A DNA stretch of 64,000 nucleotides from Streptomyces sp. NBC_01288. GTDB lineage: Bacteria; Actinomycetota; Actinomycetes; Streptomycetales; Streptomycetaceae. The stretch covers positions 2,294,001 through 2,358,000 of the forward strand of contig NZ_CP108427.1 of NCBI RefSeq assembly GCF_035982055.1, written 5' to 3'. This document shows positions 1 through 7,614 of this stretch, piece by piece. The notes beneath the pieces were generated by a model. The model had not been told where the DNA came from. It saw only the letters and a list, made by a program, of their open reading frames with translations, and did not search any database. Position 1 is the stretch's first letter, and each line of letters begins with the position of its first letter. The position numbers were made by a program, and so were the translations under genes.

Positions 1-109
1 CGTCGGGGTCGTGGCGTACCAGATGAACATGCTGGTGAAGAAGATAGGCGAGCATCTCAGCGCCGCGCCGCGGGCCAACGTCGGCCCCGCGGCCGGCTCC
101 GGCGAGTGA
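1..109 (+). CDS. cvnB: Roadblock/LC7 protein (conservon CvnB type), C-terminal fragment
   Basis: Only the last 35 codons lie in the window; the gene starts upstream. The readable tail contains VAYQMNMLVKKIGEHLSAAP, the usual C-terminal helix of small roadblock/LC7 proteins in actinomycete conservons, where they probably act as regulators of the partner GTPase. The stop at 107-109 is one base before the GTG of the DUF742 gene, and the GTPase follows, so this is the usual cvnB-cvnC-cvnD order. The histidine-kinase-like cvnA is expected just left of the window. Assignment rests on the tail motif plus gene order. Confidence 0.8.
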   Translation, partial: VGVVAYQMNMLVKKIGEHLSAAPRANVGPAAGSGE

Positions 110-110
110 G

Positions 111-470
111 GTGAGCGGTGGCGACGCGGCGGGACGGCTCGTACGGCCGTTCACGCTGACCGGAGGCAGAACCCGGCCCAGCCGCGCCGATTTCACCCTC
201 ATCACCACGGTGACCGCGGTCGATCCGGTGCCCGCGCGGGCGCCCCGGCCGCAGCCGGAGCAGTCCCGCATCCTGCGGCTGTGCGCCGAGCCGCTGGCGG
301 TGGCGGAGGTCGCCGCTCTTGTCGACCTTCCGGTGAGCGTGGTAGTGATCATGCTCTGCGATCTGCTGGAGGACGGCCTGATCACGGCCCGGCCGCCGCA
401 CCCGGTCTCCCGTACCAGCCCGGACATGGACCTGCTGCAGAAAGTGAGGGAGGGCCTTGACCGGCTCTGA
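111..470 (+). CDS. cvnC: DUF742 protein (conservon CvnC type)
   Basis: A 119-aa protein with the DUF742 pattern: an N-terminal RLVRPFTLTGGRTRPS segment, then a winged-helix-like body (residues about 60-110) with the cue 'RILRLCAEPLAVAEVAALV' and 'DLLEDGLI'. In conservons this family sits between the roadblock protein and the GTPase and is thought to be part of a membrane-associated signalling complex; its biochemistry is not established. The GTG start directly follows the upstream stop, implying translational coupling. Its 3' end overlaps the GTPase start by 14 nt, the same overlap as in the second conservon of this window. Confidence 0.88.
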   Translation: MSGGDAAGRLVRPFTLTGGRTRPSRADFTLITTVTAVDPVPARAPRPQPEQSRILRLCAEPLAVAEVAALVDLPVSVVVIMLCDLLEDGLITARPPHPVSRTSPDMDLLQKVREGLDRL

Positions 471-1074
471 CACCATCGCTCCGGCACCCGCGCCGCCCGA
501 GACGGTCAAGATCCTGATCGCGGGGGGCTTCGGCGTCGGCAAGACCACGATGGTCGGTTCGGTGAGCGAGATCGCGCCGCTGCGCACCGAGGAACCGCTG
601 ACCGTGGCGGGCCTCGCCGTCGACGACCTCGACGGCATCGAGGAGAAACGGGCCACCACCGTGGCCCTGGACTTCGGCCGCATCACCATCGGCCAGGACC
701 TGGTGCTCTACCTCTTCGGCACCCCGGGCCAGCAGCGCTTCTGGTTCATGTGGAACGACCTGGCGCTCGGCGCACTCGGCGCGGTGGTCCTCATCGACGT
801 CCGCCGCCCGAGGTCCAGCTTCGCGGCCGTCGACTTCTTCGAACGCCGGGGCATCCCGTTCGTGGTGGGCGTGAACGGCTTCTACGGCGAACACCCGTAC
901 CCGGCGGAGGCCGTGCGCGAGGCGCTGGCCCTCCCCGAGGACGTCCGGGTGCTGCTCTGCGACGCCCGTGAGCGCGACTCGTGCCGGAACGTACTGATCG
1001 CGCTGCTGGACCAGTTGATCGAGGCGGCCATCGAGGACGGCGGGGGCGGCAGGCTCACTCGTCCGCCCCGCTGA
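457..1074 (+). CDS. cvnD: Conservon GTP-binding protein (CvnD type)
   Basis: A 205-aa small GTPase of the actinomycete conservon class. It has a P-loop GGFGVGKTT near residue 25, a switch-II-like FGTPGQ near residue 90, and GVNGF where Ras-like proteins have N/TKxD. Start chosen at TTG 457 because GAGGGAGGG precedes it closely and the DUF742 overlap length matches the other conservon. These GTPases work with the roadblock, DUF742 and kinase-like proteins in signalling affecting development or antibiotic production in Streptomyces. Its last 20 nt overlap the convergent M81 peptidase gene end. No cytochrome P450 follows, unlike some conservons. Confidence 0.9.
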   Translation: MTGSDTIAPAPAPPETVKILIAGGFGVGKTTMVGSVSEIAPLRTEEPLTVAGLAVDDLDGIEEKRATTVALDFGRITIGQDLVLYLFGTPGQQRFWFMWNDLALGALGAVVLIDVRRPRSSFAAVDFFERRGIPFVVGVNGFYGEHPYPAEAVREALALPEDVRVLLCDARERDSCRNVLIALLDQLIEAAIEDGGGGRLTRPPR

Positions 1075-2563
1075 GCGGCTCGTCCGAGGGGGCGATGATC
1101 CGGGCCGTGAGGTCCGGGTCGGGCATGTCCCGGTCGAAGGGGAACAGGGGCCGCCGGACGCGGTGATGCCCGAGCCGGACCAGGTCCTGGTCGACCCCGC
1201 CCGGGGTGAGGGCCATCTTCCAGTCCGCGGCCATGGCGAAGAGCTCGGGTTCGAGATAGCCGATCTTGACGAGCACGAGGTCGGCGGAGCGCGGGTCCAA
1301 CTCCAGGTCGGTGAAGTCGTGTTCGTGGTGGTACGGCTTCCGGAGCCGGGTCAGGATCACGTACACGCTACCGACTCTGAGGACGACCTCGGTCTCCGCG
1401 TCGCGGTCGCCGTGCCGGATCGAGTGCACGACCCCGGTGAGGGTGAGCGGGCCCGCGTGGCGGTCGTCGACCTCCGCGCCCGCCGTGACGGTGACGGTGG
1501 CGCCGATGCCGGCACGCTCCGCCGCGGCTACGGCGGACGGTCCGGGGAGCGACGCGTAGATGACCGTGGGGCCGCCCTCGTCCTTGAACTCCGGGCGTTC
1601 CAGGACCTGTTGGAGGCCCCAGGTGACGTCGCCGGCGCCGCCCGCGGTCGGGTTGTCGCCGGTGTCGCTGATGAAGTACGGGCGGGCGGTGGAGGCCAGG
1701 GCCTCGTCCAGGCAGTCGTCCAGGGTGCCGGTCGGGGCCACGAACTCGAAGTCGTGTCGCGCTTCCCAGAAGCCGCGCGCCAACTGTTCGGCGCCGGCTC
1801 GGACTTGCGGTTCCGACGGGCCGGTCACGACGACCGCGGCTCGGTTGCGGGGCTCGTCCGCCCAGGCGTAGCCGACCCAGATCGCCGCGTCGGTGACTCC
1901 GGCTTCCGCCTCGACCTCTTCTACGGCCGCGTAGACGCTCTTCGCCGGTTCGATGCGGGTGGAGGTCTGTTCGCCTGCGAGCAGTACGGGGACCGGGATC
2001 CAGGCCTTGACCGGGCGGGGCGCTCCGCTGGTCAGGAGGGTTACGAGGTTGCGGGCGGCGCGTTCCTTCGTGTCCATGGCGTCTTCGTGCGGGGCCATGC
2101 GGTAGCAGGTGATCAGGTCGCTCTGGTGGACCAGTTCGCGGGAGACGTTGCCGTGCAGGTCCATGGAGGTGGACACGAGGGTGTGTGGGCCGACGGTTTC
2201 CCGGATGCGGGCGAGCAGCTGGGCTTCGGCGTCGTCTGTGCCCTCTACTGTCATCGCGCCGTGGATGTCGTACCAGAGGCCGTCCAGGGGGCCCAACTCG
2301 CCTAGGCGTGCGATGAGTTCGTCGGTGAGTTCGGTGAATGCGGTGGCCGTTACCGTGCCGCCGGGGAGGGCCTTGCCGACCAGGGCGCCTTGCCAGTCTG
2401 CGGCCTCGCGGAGGGGGGTGCCGGGGGTCAGGAAGGGGTAGCGGGTGAGGACTTCGGGGCCTCGTTGGGGGTGGAAGGCGGGGGCTTCTGTGCGGGCTGG
2501 GGAGAAGGTCGAGGATTCGATGCCCAGGCCTGCGATGGCGATGGTGGGGCGGGAAGGAGGCAA
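1055..2563 (-). CDS. M81 family metallopeptidase (MlrC-like)
   Basis: A 502-aa protein of the M81/MlrC family, best known from microcystin-linear-peptide degradation; most members have unknown peptide or amide substrates. Recognised from the N-terminal GLGIESSTFSPART motif, the mid-protein GLWYDIHGAM and MDLHGN histidine/aspartate motifs and a DTGDNPTAGGAGD loop, all expected metal or active-site regions. Start chosen at TTG 2563, preceded on the minus strand by GGAG. It is co-directional with the ROK regulator, 74 nt away across a dispersed repeat, and lies beside a peptide-type ABC importer. Such pairing is common for the family and suggests intracellular hydrolysis of the imported compound, which is inference. 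Confidence 0.88.
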   Translation of the reverse strand: MPPSRPTIAIAGLGIESSTFSPARTEAPAFHPQRGPEVLTRYPFLTPGTPLREAADWQGALVGKALPGGTVTATAFTELTDELIARLGELGPLDGLWYDIHGAMTVEGTDDAEAQLLARIRETVGPHTLVSTSMDLHGNVSRELVHQSDLITCYRMAPHEDAMDTKERAARNLVTLLTSGAPRPVKAWIPVPVLLAGEQTSTRIEPAKSVYAAVEEVEAEAGVTDAAIWVGYAWADEPRNRAAVVVTGPSEPQVRAGAEQLARGFWEARHDFEFVAPTGTLDDCLDEALASTARPYFISDTGDNPTAGGAGDVTWGLQQVLERPEFKDEGGPTVIYASLPGPSAVAAAERAGIGATVTVTAGAEVDDRHAGPLTLTGVVHSIRHGDRDAETEVVLRVGSVYVILTRLRKPYHHEHDFTDLELDPRSADLVLVKIGYLEPELFAMAADWKMALTPGGVDQDLVRLGHHRVRRPLFPFDRDMPDPDLTARIIAPSDEPLSGADE

Positions 2564-2599
2564 TGGGGGCTCCAGGTTGTGTGTCGGGTGCGGGTGCGT

Positions 2600-2630
2600 G
2601 GGGGCTGGTCGCGCAGTTCCCCGCGCCCCT
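2600..2630 (+). repeat. Dispersed GC-rich Streptomyces-type repeat, copy 1
   Basis: A 31-nt element reading GGGGGCTGGTCGCGCAGTTC and ending CCCGCGCCCCT. It lies between the M81 gene start and the ROK regulator stop. Identical over 31 nt to 6761-6791, and present in reverse orientation at 31032-31062. The ends (GGGGC/GCCCC with an inner GCG/CGC) can form a bulged hairpin. Similar sequences are frequent between Streptomyces genes; their function is unknown. Confidence 0.85.
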
Positions 2631-2637
2631 AGGTAGG

Positions 2638-3837
2638 TCAGCGCATCCCGGGTTTGTCTGTGACCGTTTGGAGTGCTTGCGCCAAGGCCCGTTGCAGGGC
2701 GAACTGGCCTGCGCCCACCAAGCCCGCGTCCGCGCCCAGGCTCGCTCGGTCGATCACCAGGTGTTCGGTGACCAGGGGGTGGCAGCCCTCGTAGAGCTGG
2801 CTGCGTACTGCCGCCACGAAGGGTTCCAGGGTGGAGAGGATGCCACCGAGGTACACGGCGTCGGGGTTGAAGAAGTTGACGTTGGCCGCGAGGACCTGGC
2901 CGAGGTAGCGGCCGGCCTGGCGGACCGCTCGGGTCGTTTCGGGGTGGGCGTCCGTGGCGAGGCGTACGACGTCCTCCGTGGACGTCACGTCCAGGCCGTG
3001 GCCGCGCAGGATGCGGACCAGGGCGGCGCCGGAGGCGACGGTCTCCAGGCAGCCGGTGTTGCCGCAGGAGCAGGGGATGTCGTGGGCGGCCTCGACGCGG
3101 ACGTGGGTGATCTCGCCCGCCGCGCCGGTACCCCCGCGGTAGAGGCGGCCGTCGGCGATGACGCCCGCGCCGATGCCGGTGCCGACCTTGACCATGATCG
3201 ACTGGCGGCGCTCGGCGGGCTGGACGGTGTGCTCGCCCACGGCCATGCAGTTGGCGTCGTTCTCGACGGCGGCCGGGACCTCGAAGCGGTCGGCGAGCCA
3301 GTCGCGGATGGGGAACTTGTTCCAGCCGGGCATCCGGGCCGGGAGCGTGACGATCCCGGAGGCGATGTCGACCGGGCCGGGGAGGGACAGGCCCACGCCC
3401 CGCAGCCGGTCGCGTCCGTGGCGTTCGGCGAGCGCGGTGAGCGTCTCGGCGAGGCCCGGCAGCGCGGCCTCGGGGCCGTCCGCCGTGGGGAAGGGAACGG
3501 TCGACACGTCGGTCAGGCCTCCGCCGGGGAGTACGACCCCGACGTGCGCGTGCTTGCCGCCCAGCTCGGCCGCGACCGCGAAGCCGTCGCTGCCGCCCAG
3601 CCGCAGCACCTTGCGCGGGCGTCCGCCGGTGGAGGAGCGGGTGCCGTGCTCGGCGACCAGGCCCAGGGACACCAGCTGGCCCACGGCGAGGGAGATCGTC
3701 GAGGGCGCGGCGCCGAGCAGTTCGGCGAGTTCGGTGCGGGTGGCGGCCTGCCCGGAGGCGAGGAGTTCGAGGACGTGCTCGGCCAGTGAGGAGACGCCCG
3801 AGGTGCTCTTCCGGCGGTGCGCACTTTTTTCAGGCAT
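2638..3837 (-). CDS. ROK family transcriptional regulator
   Basis: A 399-aa NagC/XylR-type repressor. Residues about 15-75 form a winged helix-turn-helix (TELAELLGAAPSTISLAVGQ). The rest is a ROK sugar-binding domain with VENDANC, GTGIGAGVI and an intact zinc motif CSCGNTGCLE. Start set at ATG 3837; the open frame extends upstream, but the protein family begins here. A perfect 13-nt odd palindrome (3841-3853) lies immediately before the start codon, suggesting autorepression. It is divergent from the ABC transporter operon, whose upstream region has another inverted repeat, so it most likely controls that operon in response to a sugar or amino-sugar ligand. Confidence 0.92.
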   Translation of the reverse strand: MPEKSAHRRKSTSGVSSLAEHVLELLASGQAATRTELAELLGAAPSTISLAVGQLVSLGLVAEHGTRSSTGGRPRKVLRLGGSDGFAVAAELGGKHAHVGVVLPGGGLTDVSTVPFPTADGPEAALPGLAETLTALAERHGRDRLRGVGLSLPGPVDIASGIVTLPARMPGWNKFPIRDWLADRFEVPAAVENDANCMAVGEHTVQPAERRQSIMVKVGTGIGAGVIADGRLYRGGTGAAGEITHVRVEAAHDIPCSCGNTGCLETVASGAALVRILRGHGLDVTSTEDVVRLATDAHPETTRAVRQAGRYLGQVLAANVNFFNPDAVYLGGILSTLEPFVAAVRSQLYEGCHPLVTEHLVIDRASLGADAGLVGAGQFALQRALAQALQTVTDKPGMR

Positions 3838-3840
3838 GAA

Positions 3841-3853
3841 GGAAGTTACTTCC
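3841..3853. promoter_or_regulatory. Palindrome GGAAGTTACTTCC, candidate ROK operator
   Basis: A perfect 6-1-6 palindrome starting three bases upstream of the ROK regulator ATG, in the 181-nt divergent region with the transporter operon. Its position would block initiation of the regulator gene. Assignment as an operator is inference from symmetry and place. Confidence 0.45.
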
Positions 3854-3920
3854 GGATCGGGTGATCGAGGCGACGAGCGTAAGTCACCCGGATGCCCTCT
3901 CACCTTTTTTCAGAACAGCA

Positions 3921-3953
3921 GAAACAGGCTTTTTACAGCGGGACGCCTGTTTC
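3921..3953. promoter_or_regulatory. Inverted repeat GAAACAGGC-15 nt-GCCTGTTTC, candidate operator
   Basis: Two perfect 9-nt arms (3921-3929 and 3945-3953) with a 15-nt T-rich centre, about 66 nt upstream of the solute-binding-protein ATG. Nearby runs of CTTTTTTCAG/CTTTTTACAG (about 3903, 3929, and 3823 within the ROK gene) add direct repeats. Likely a binding site for the adjacent ROK repressor. Confidence 0.5.
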
Positions 3954-4018
3954 TTCGACACCGGGGGCCGTTGACTGTCATCACTCCCGCCTCCGCCCCT
4001 CTTTTTCCGAGGAGAACC

Positions 4019-5776
4019 ATGTCCCCTGTTCGCCAGAGACTCCTCGCAGGTGCCTCCCTGACCACGGCCTCGCTGCTGCTCGCGGGCTGCTCCGGGTCGA
4101 GCGGTACGTCGTCGTCCGGGTCCCACGACTCGATCGACTACGCGCTGCCCGCGAACTTCACCCCGAACTGGATCCTGCCGATCGGCACGGCGGCCCACCT
4201 CAACACCAACAACATCTCCATCGCGAACTCGTTGTGGGAGCCGCTCATCGCCTACGACGGCTCGACCGGGACCATGGGCTGGAACAAGAAGGGCTCGGTG
4301 GCGACCGCCGCCGACTTCGCGGCCGACAACAAGAGCGTCACGATCACCCTCGGCGACCGGCACTGGAGCGACGGGAAGCCGGTCACCTCCGCCGACGTGA
4401 AGTTCTGGTTCGACCTCATCAAGGCGAACAAGTCCCAGTGGGCCGGCTACAACCCGGGCAAGGCGCCGGACAACTGGACATCCTTCAAGACCGTGGACGC
4501 AAGTCACTTCACGATCACCTTCGACAAGGCCTACAACCCGCAGTGGATGCTGGCCAATGAGCTGAGTTCCATCACCCCACTCCCCCAGCACGTGTGGGAC
4601 AAGGCCGGGGACGCCAAGAAGGACTGGACGTACCTCAACGACGCGGCGAAGAACATCAGCGGGTACGCGACGAACGCCCTGTGGAAGACGGTCAGCGGCC
4701 CGTACACCGTGAAGTCCTTCTCCACGGCCGGCAAGGTCGTCCTGGCCGCCAACTCGAAGTACGACGGCGGCGAGAAGCCCGGCATCCCCACCGTGAACCT
4801 CCTCCCCTTCACGACGGCGGACGCCGAGAAGAACGCGCTGCGGTCCGGGAGCGTCGACTACGGCTACATCGAGGCGACCGACCTCGACCAGAAGGCGAGC
4901 TTCACCGCGCAGGGCTACACCGTGAAGCCGTGGTCGGGCTGGGCGATCACCTACATGCCGTACAACTTCAACAACCCTTCCATGGGTGCCGTGTTCAAGC
5001 AGCTCTACGCCCGGCAGGCGGTGCAGAAGTCCATCGACCAGAGCAGTCTGGCGAAGGTCATCTTCAACGGGACGGCGGTGCCCGGGTACGGGCCGATACC
5101 GCAGGCGCAGAGTTCGTCGTTCCTGTCGGCCACGCAGAAGAGCGACCCGTATCCGTTCTCGACCTCGGCCGCCAAGTCGCTGCTCAGCGGCCATGGTTGG
5201 AGCGAGCAGGGCGGGGTCATGGCCTGCACCAGCCCCGGCACGGGTGCCGCGCAGTGCGGTGAAGGGGTCGCCAAGGGGACGAAGTTCCAGATGCAGGTGC
5301 TGTCGCAGTCCGGTTCGACGGTGACGGACAACATGATGAGCGCGATCCAGTCCTCGCTCGCGAAGACCGGGATCAAGTTCTCCATCAAGACCGCGCCCGT
5401 CAACTCCGTGCTGTCACAGACTCCGCAGTGCACGGCCTCGCAGTCGATCTGCAAGTGGCAGCTGTCCTTCTTCGGTACGGCGGGCAGCTGGTACTTCCCG
5501 GCCTTCCCGACCGGCGACTCGCTGTTCCAGTCCAAGGGCGGCGCGAACTTCGGCAACTACTCCAACGCCGACGTCGACAAGCTCATCTCCGCCTCCACGA
5601 CGTCGAGTTCGACGCAGGAGATCCAGGAGTACAGCGCGTCCCTGGCCAAGGACCTGCCGGTGATCTGGCTGCCCGAGCCGGACTACCAGATCTCCGTCGT
5701 CAAGAACGGCCTCGGCGGCTTCTCGCAGGACCCGCTCGCCAACTTCCACCCGGCACAGTGGAAGTGGACCAGCTGA
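4019..5776 (+). CDS. ABC transporter substrate-binding lipoprotein, peptide/SBP_bac_5 family
   Basis: A 585-aa extracellular binding protein anchored by a lipid. The N-terminus has Arg residues, a hydrophobic stretch and lipobox LLAGC, with Cys at residue 23, followed by a Ser/Gly linker. The body matches the SBP_bac_5 fold of oligopeptide, nickel and some oligosaccharide systems (NSLWEPLIAYDGSTG and the SDGKPVTSADVKFWFDLIK segment). Start at ATG 4019, with AGGAG seven bases upstream; the frame is open for 860 nt further upstream but that part is antisense to the ROK gene. It heads an operon with two permeases, a double ATPase and a ROK kinase. Substrate not determinable; the kinase and glycosidase favour a glycan fragment. 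Confidence 0.92.
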   Translation: MSPVRQRLLAGASLTTASLLLAGCSGSSGTSSSGSHDSIDYALPANFTPNWILPIGTAAHLNTNNISIANSLWEPLIAYDGSTGTMGWNKKGSVATAADFAADNKSVTITLGDRHWSDGKPVTSADVKFWFDLIKANKSQWAGYNPGKAPDNWTSFKTVDASHFTITFDKAYNPQWMLANELSSITPLPQHVWDKAGDAKKDWTYLNDAAKNISGYATNALWKTVSGPYTVKSFSTAGKVVLAANSKYDGGEKPGIPTVNLLPFTTADAEKNALRSGSVDYGYIEATDLDQKASFTAQGYTVKPWSGWAITYMPYNFNNPSMGAVFKQLYARQAVQKSIDQSSLAKVIFNGTAVPGYGPIPQAQSSSFLSATQKSDPYPFSTSAAKSLLSGHGWSEQGGVMACTSPGTGAAQCGEGVAKGTKFQMQVLSQSGSTVTDNMMSAIQSSLAKTGIKFSIKTAPVNSVLSQTPQCTASQSICKWQLSFFGTAGSWYFPAFPTGDSLFQSKGGANFGNYSNADVDKLISASTTSSSTQEIQEYSASLAKDLPVIWLPEPDYQISVVKNGLGGFSQDPLANFHPAQWKWTS

Positions 5777-5779
5777 GGC

Positions 5780-6739
5780 ATGGACACCCTCCTGTATCTG
5801 ACTCGGCGGATCGCCCAGGCGCTGGTCGTGATCCTCATCGTGACGGTCGTGGTGTTCGGCCTGCTGCACGCGCTGCCCGGGGGTCCCGCGCGCGGGATCC
5901 TCGGCCCGCAGGCCACGCCCCAGCAGATCACGCTGTTCAACCACGACCAGGGGCTCGACCGGCCGCTGCCCGTCCAATACCTGTACTACCTGCGGCAGTT
6001 GCTGCACGGTGACCTCGGCACGTCGTACACGCTCAATGAGGCGGTGTCCCGGCTCATCGAGCAACGCCTCCCGAAGACCCTGGTGTTGACCGTGTTGTCC
6101 GCGGTTCTCGGGCTGGCGCTCGCCATTCCGCTGGGCATGTGGCAGGCGGTGCGGCGGAACAAGCCGGCCGACTATGTCATCACGGCCTTGAGCTTCGTGG
6201 CCTACTCAACTCCCGTGTATTTCTTGGGACTTGTGCTGGTGCTGGTCTTCACGCAGATGGTGCGGTGGTTTCCTTCGCAGGCGCCGCAGGGGGACACGGT
6301 TGCTCAGGTCTTCGCGGATCCAGTGGCGTTGGTGCTGCCGGTGGTGACCGGGGCGGCCTCGATGGTTGCCGTGTTCAGTCGGTACATGCGGGCCGCGACG
6401 TTGGAGAACCTGTCCGAGGACTACGTCCGTACGGCTCGGGCGGGGGGTTCTCGGCAGGGGGCGATTCTCTTCAAGCACGTGTTCCGGAACTCGCTTACGC
6501 CGGTGATCGCGATGTTGGGGTACTACGTGCCGGTGTTGTTCGGGGGTGCGCTGGTTGTTGAGCAGCTCTTCAACTACCCGGGGATGGGGCTGCTGTTCTG
6601 GAGTGCGGCTCAGTCTTCGGATTACCCGGTGCTCCTCGGGTGCGTGCTCGTGATTTCCGTCGCGACCGTGGTGGGGACGCTCCTTGCTGACGTCGTCCAG
6701 CGGATTGTGGATCCCCGAGTGAAGGCTGGGCGGACATGA
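5780..6739 (+). CDS. ABC transporter permease, DppB/OppB type
   Basis: A 319-aa inner-membrane permease of the peptide-transport family. About six membrane segments are visible, beginning with IAQALVVILIVTVVVFGLLH, and the cytoplasmic EAA-loop region appears as ARAGGSRQGAILFKHVFRNS. It starts four bases after the binding-protein stop with GAGG upstream, and its stop overlaps the next permease start (ATGA). It pairs with the DppC-type permease to form the pore. Length and layout are normal for the family. Confidence 0.93.
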   Translation: MDTLLYLTRRIAQALVVILIVTVVVFGLLHALPGGPARGILGPQATPQQITLFNHDQGLDRPLPVQYLYYLRQLLHGDLGTSYTLNEAVSRLIEQRLPKTLVLTVLSAVLGLALAIPLGMWQAVRRNKPADYVITALSFVAYSTPVYFLGLVLVLVFTQMVRWFPSQAPQGDTVAQVFADPVALVLPVVTGAASMVAVFSRYMRAATLENLSEDYVRTARAGGSRQGAILFKHVFRNSLTPVIAMLGYYVPVLFGGALVVEQLFNYPGMGLLFWSAAQSSDYPVLLGCVLVISVATVVGTLLADVVQRIVDPRVKAGRT

Positions 6740-7614
6740 GTGTTCAAAGTGCGGGCCGGTGGGGGCTGGTCGCGCAGTTCCCCGCGCCCCTGATTGCTCG
6801 CTTCGCTCGCAACAGGCTCGCGGTCGCCGGACTTGCAGTCGTTGCCCTCTTTCTTCTCTTCTGCTTCGTGGGGCCGCTTCTCTACTCCACCGATCAGATC
6901 CACACCGACCTCACGCAGGTCAATCTCCGGCCCAGCGGGGCGCATTGGCTTGGTACCGATGCTGTCGGGCATGACGAGTTGGGGCGGCTCATGTACGGCG
7001 GGAAGGTGTCGTTGCTCGTCGGGCTTGCCGCTGGGGTGCTTGCCACCGTGATCGGGACGGTCTGGGGGTCGGTCGCCGGGTATGCCGGTGGGTGGGTCGA
7101 TGCCGTGATGATGCGGGTCGTGGATGCCGGGATCGCGATTCCCGCGCTGTTCATTCTTCTCGTCGTGTCGGCGATCACCACGCCTGGCGTGCCTGGGCTG
7201 ATCGTGATTCTTGGGTTGGTGTCCTGGCTCGTGCCGTCGCGGCTCGTGCGGGCCGAGACCTTGACCCTGAAGAGCCGGGACTATGTGCTGACCCTGCGGG
7301 CCATCGGTGGTTCGCACAGTCGGGCCATCACGCGGCACATTCTGCCCAACTCGGTGTCGACCATCGTCGTCGCGGCCACCTTCCAGGTCGCCGACGCGAT
7401 TCTGCTCGTCGCCTATGTCTCCTATCTGGGGCTGGGAGTTCAGCCGCCGTCGACCGACTGGGGCGGCATGCTCTCGGCCGGGCTGACGGCCGCCTACTCG
7501 GGACGCTGGTGGCTGATCGTGCCGCCGGGTCTCGCGATCATCCTCGTCGTGTGCGCTTTCAACGCGGTCGGCGACGGGCTGCGCGACGCCTTCGACGTGA
7601 GGGGACGGGGATGA
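6736..7614 (+). CDS. ABC transporter permease, DppC/OppC type, with repeat-encoded N-terminus
   Basis: A 292-aa permease of the DppC family: N-terminal membrane segment after RFARNRLAVAG, a periplasmic loop with GTDAVGHDELGRLMYG, and the EAA loop IGGSHSRAITRHILPNS. The ATG overlaps the DppB stop (ATGA), which supports this start. The unusual part is residues 9-19: they are encoded by copy 2 of the dispersed 31-nt repeat, which therefore sits in frame in the cytoplasmic tail. Typical homologues begin close to the LRRFLRNRLAVAG-like segment, so the tail looks like an insertion that kept the frame. Stop overlaps the ATPase start. Confidence 0.92.
   Translation: MSVQSAGRWGLVAQFPAPLIARFARNRLAVAGLAVVALFLLFCFVGPLLYSTDQIHTDLTQVNLRPSGAHWLGTDAVGHDELGRLMYGGKVSLLVGLAAGVLATVIGTVWGSVAGYAGGWVDAVMMRVVDAGIAIPALFILLVVSAITTPGVPGLIVILGLVSWLVPSRLVRAETLTLKSRDYVLTLRAIGGSHSRAITRHILPNSVSTIVVAATFQVADAILLVAYVSYLGLGVQPPSTDWGGMLSAGLTAAYSGRWWLIVPPGLAIILVVCAFNAVGDGLRDAFDVRGRG
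6761..6791 (+). repeat. Dispersed GC-rich repeat, copy 2, inside the DppC coding region
   Basis: Identical over 31 nt to copy 1 at 2600-2630, about 4.2 kb away in the same orientation. It lies 25 nt inside the DppC-type gene and is translated as part of the sequence WGLVAQFPAPL. The flanking TGCGGG and GTGGGGG are also similar to copy 1. Confidence 0.88.

Noticed and set aside
1163..2305. A long plus-strand open frame (380 codons) opposite the M81 gene.
   Set aside because: It is antisense to a well-conserved family gene, has biased composition typical of high-GC shadow frames and shows no domain motif.
3158..4018. Upstream extension of the solute-binding-protein frame by about 287 codons.
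   Set aside because: It is antisense to the ROK regulator; the lipoprotein signal peptide and ribosome site fix the start at 4019.
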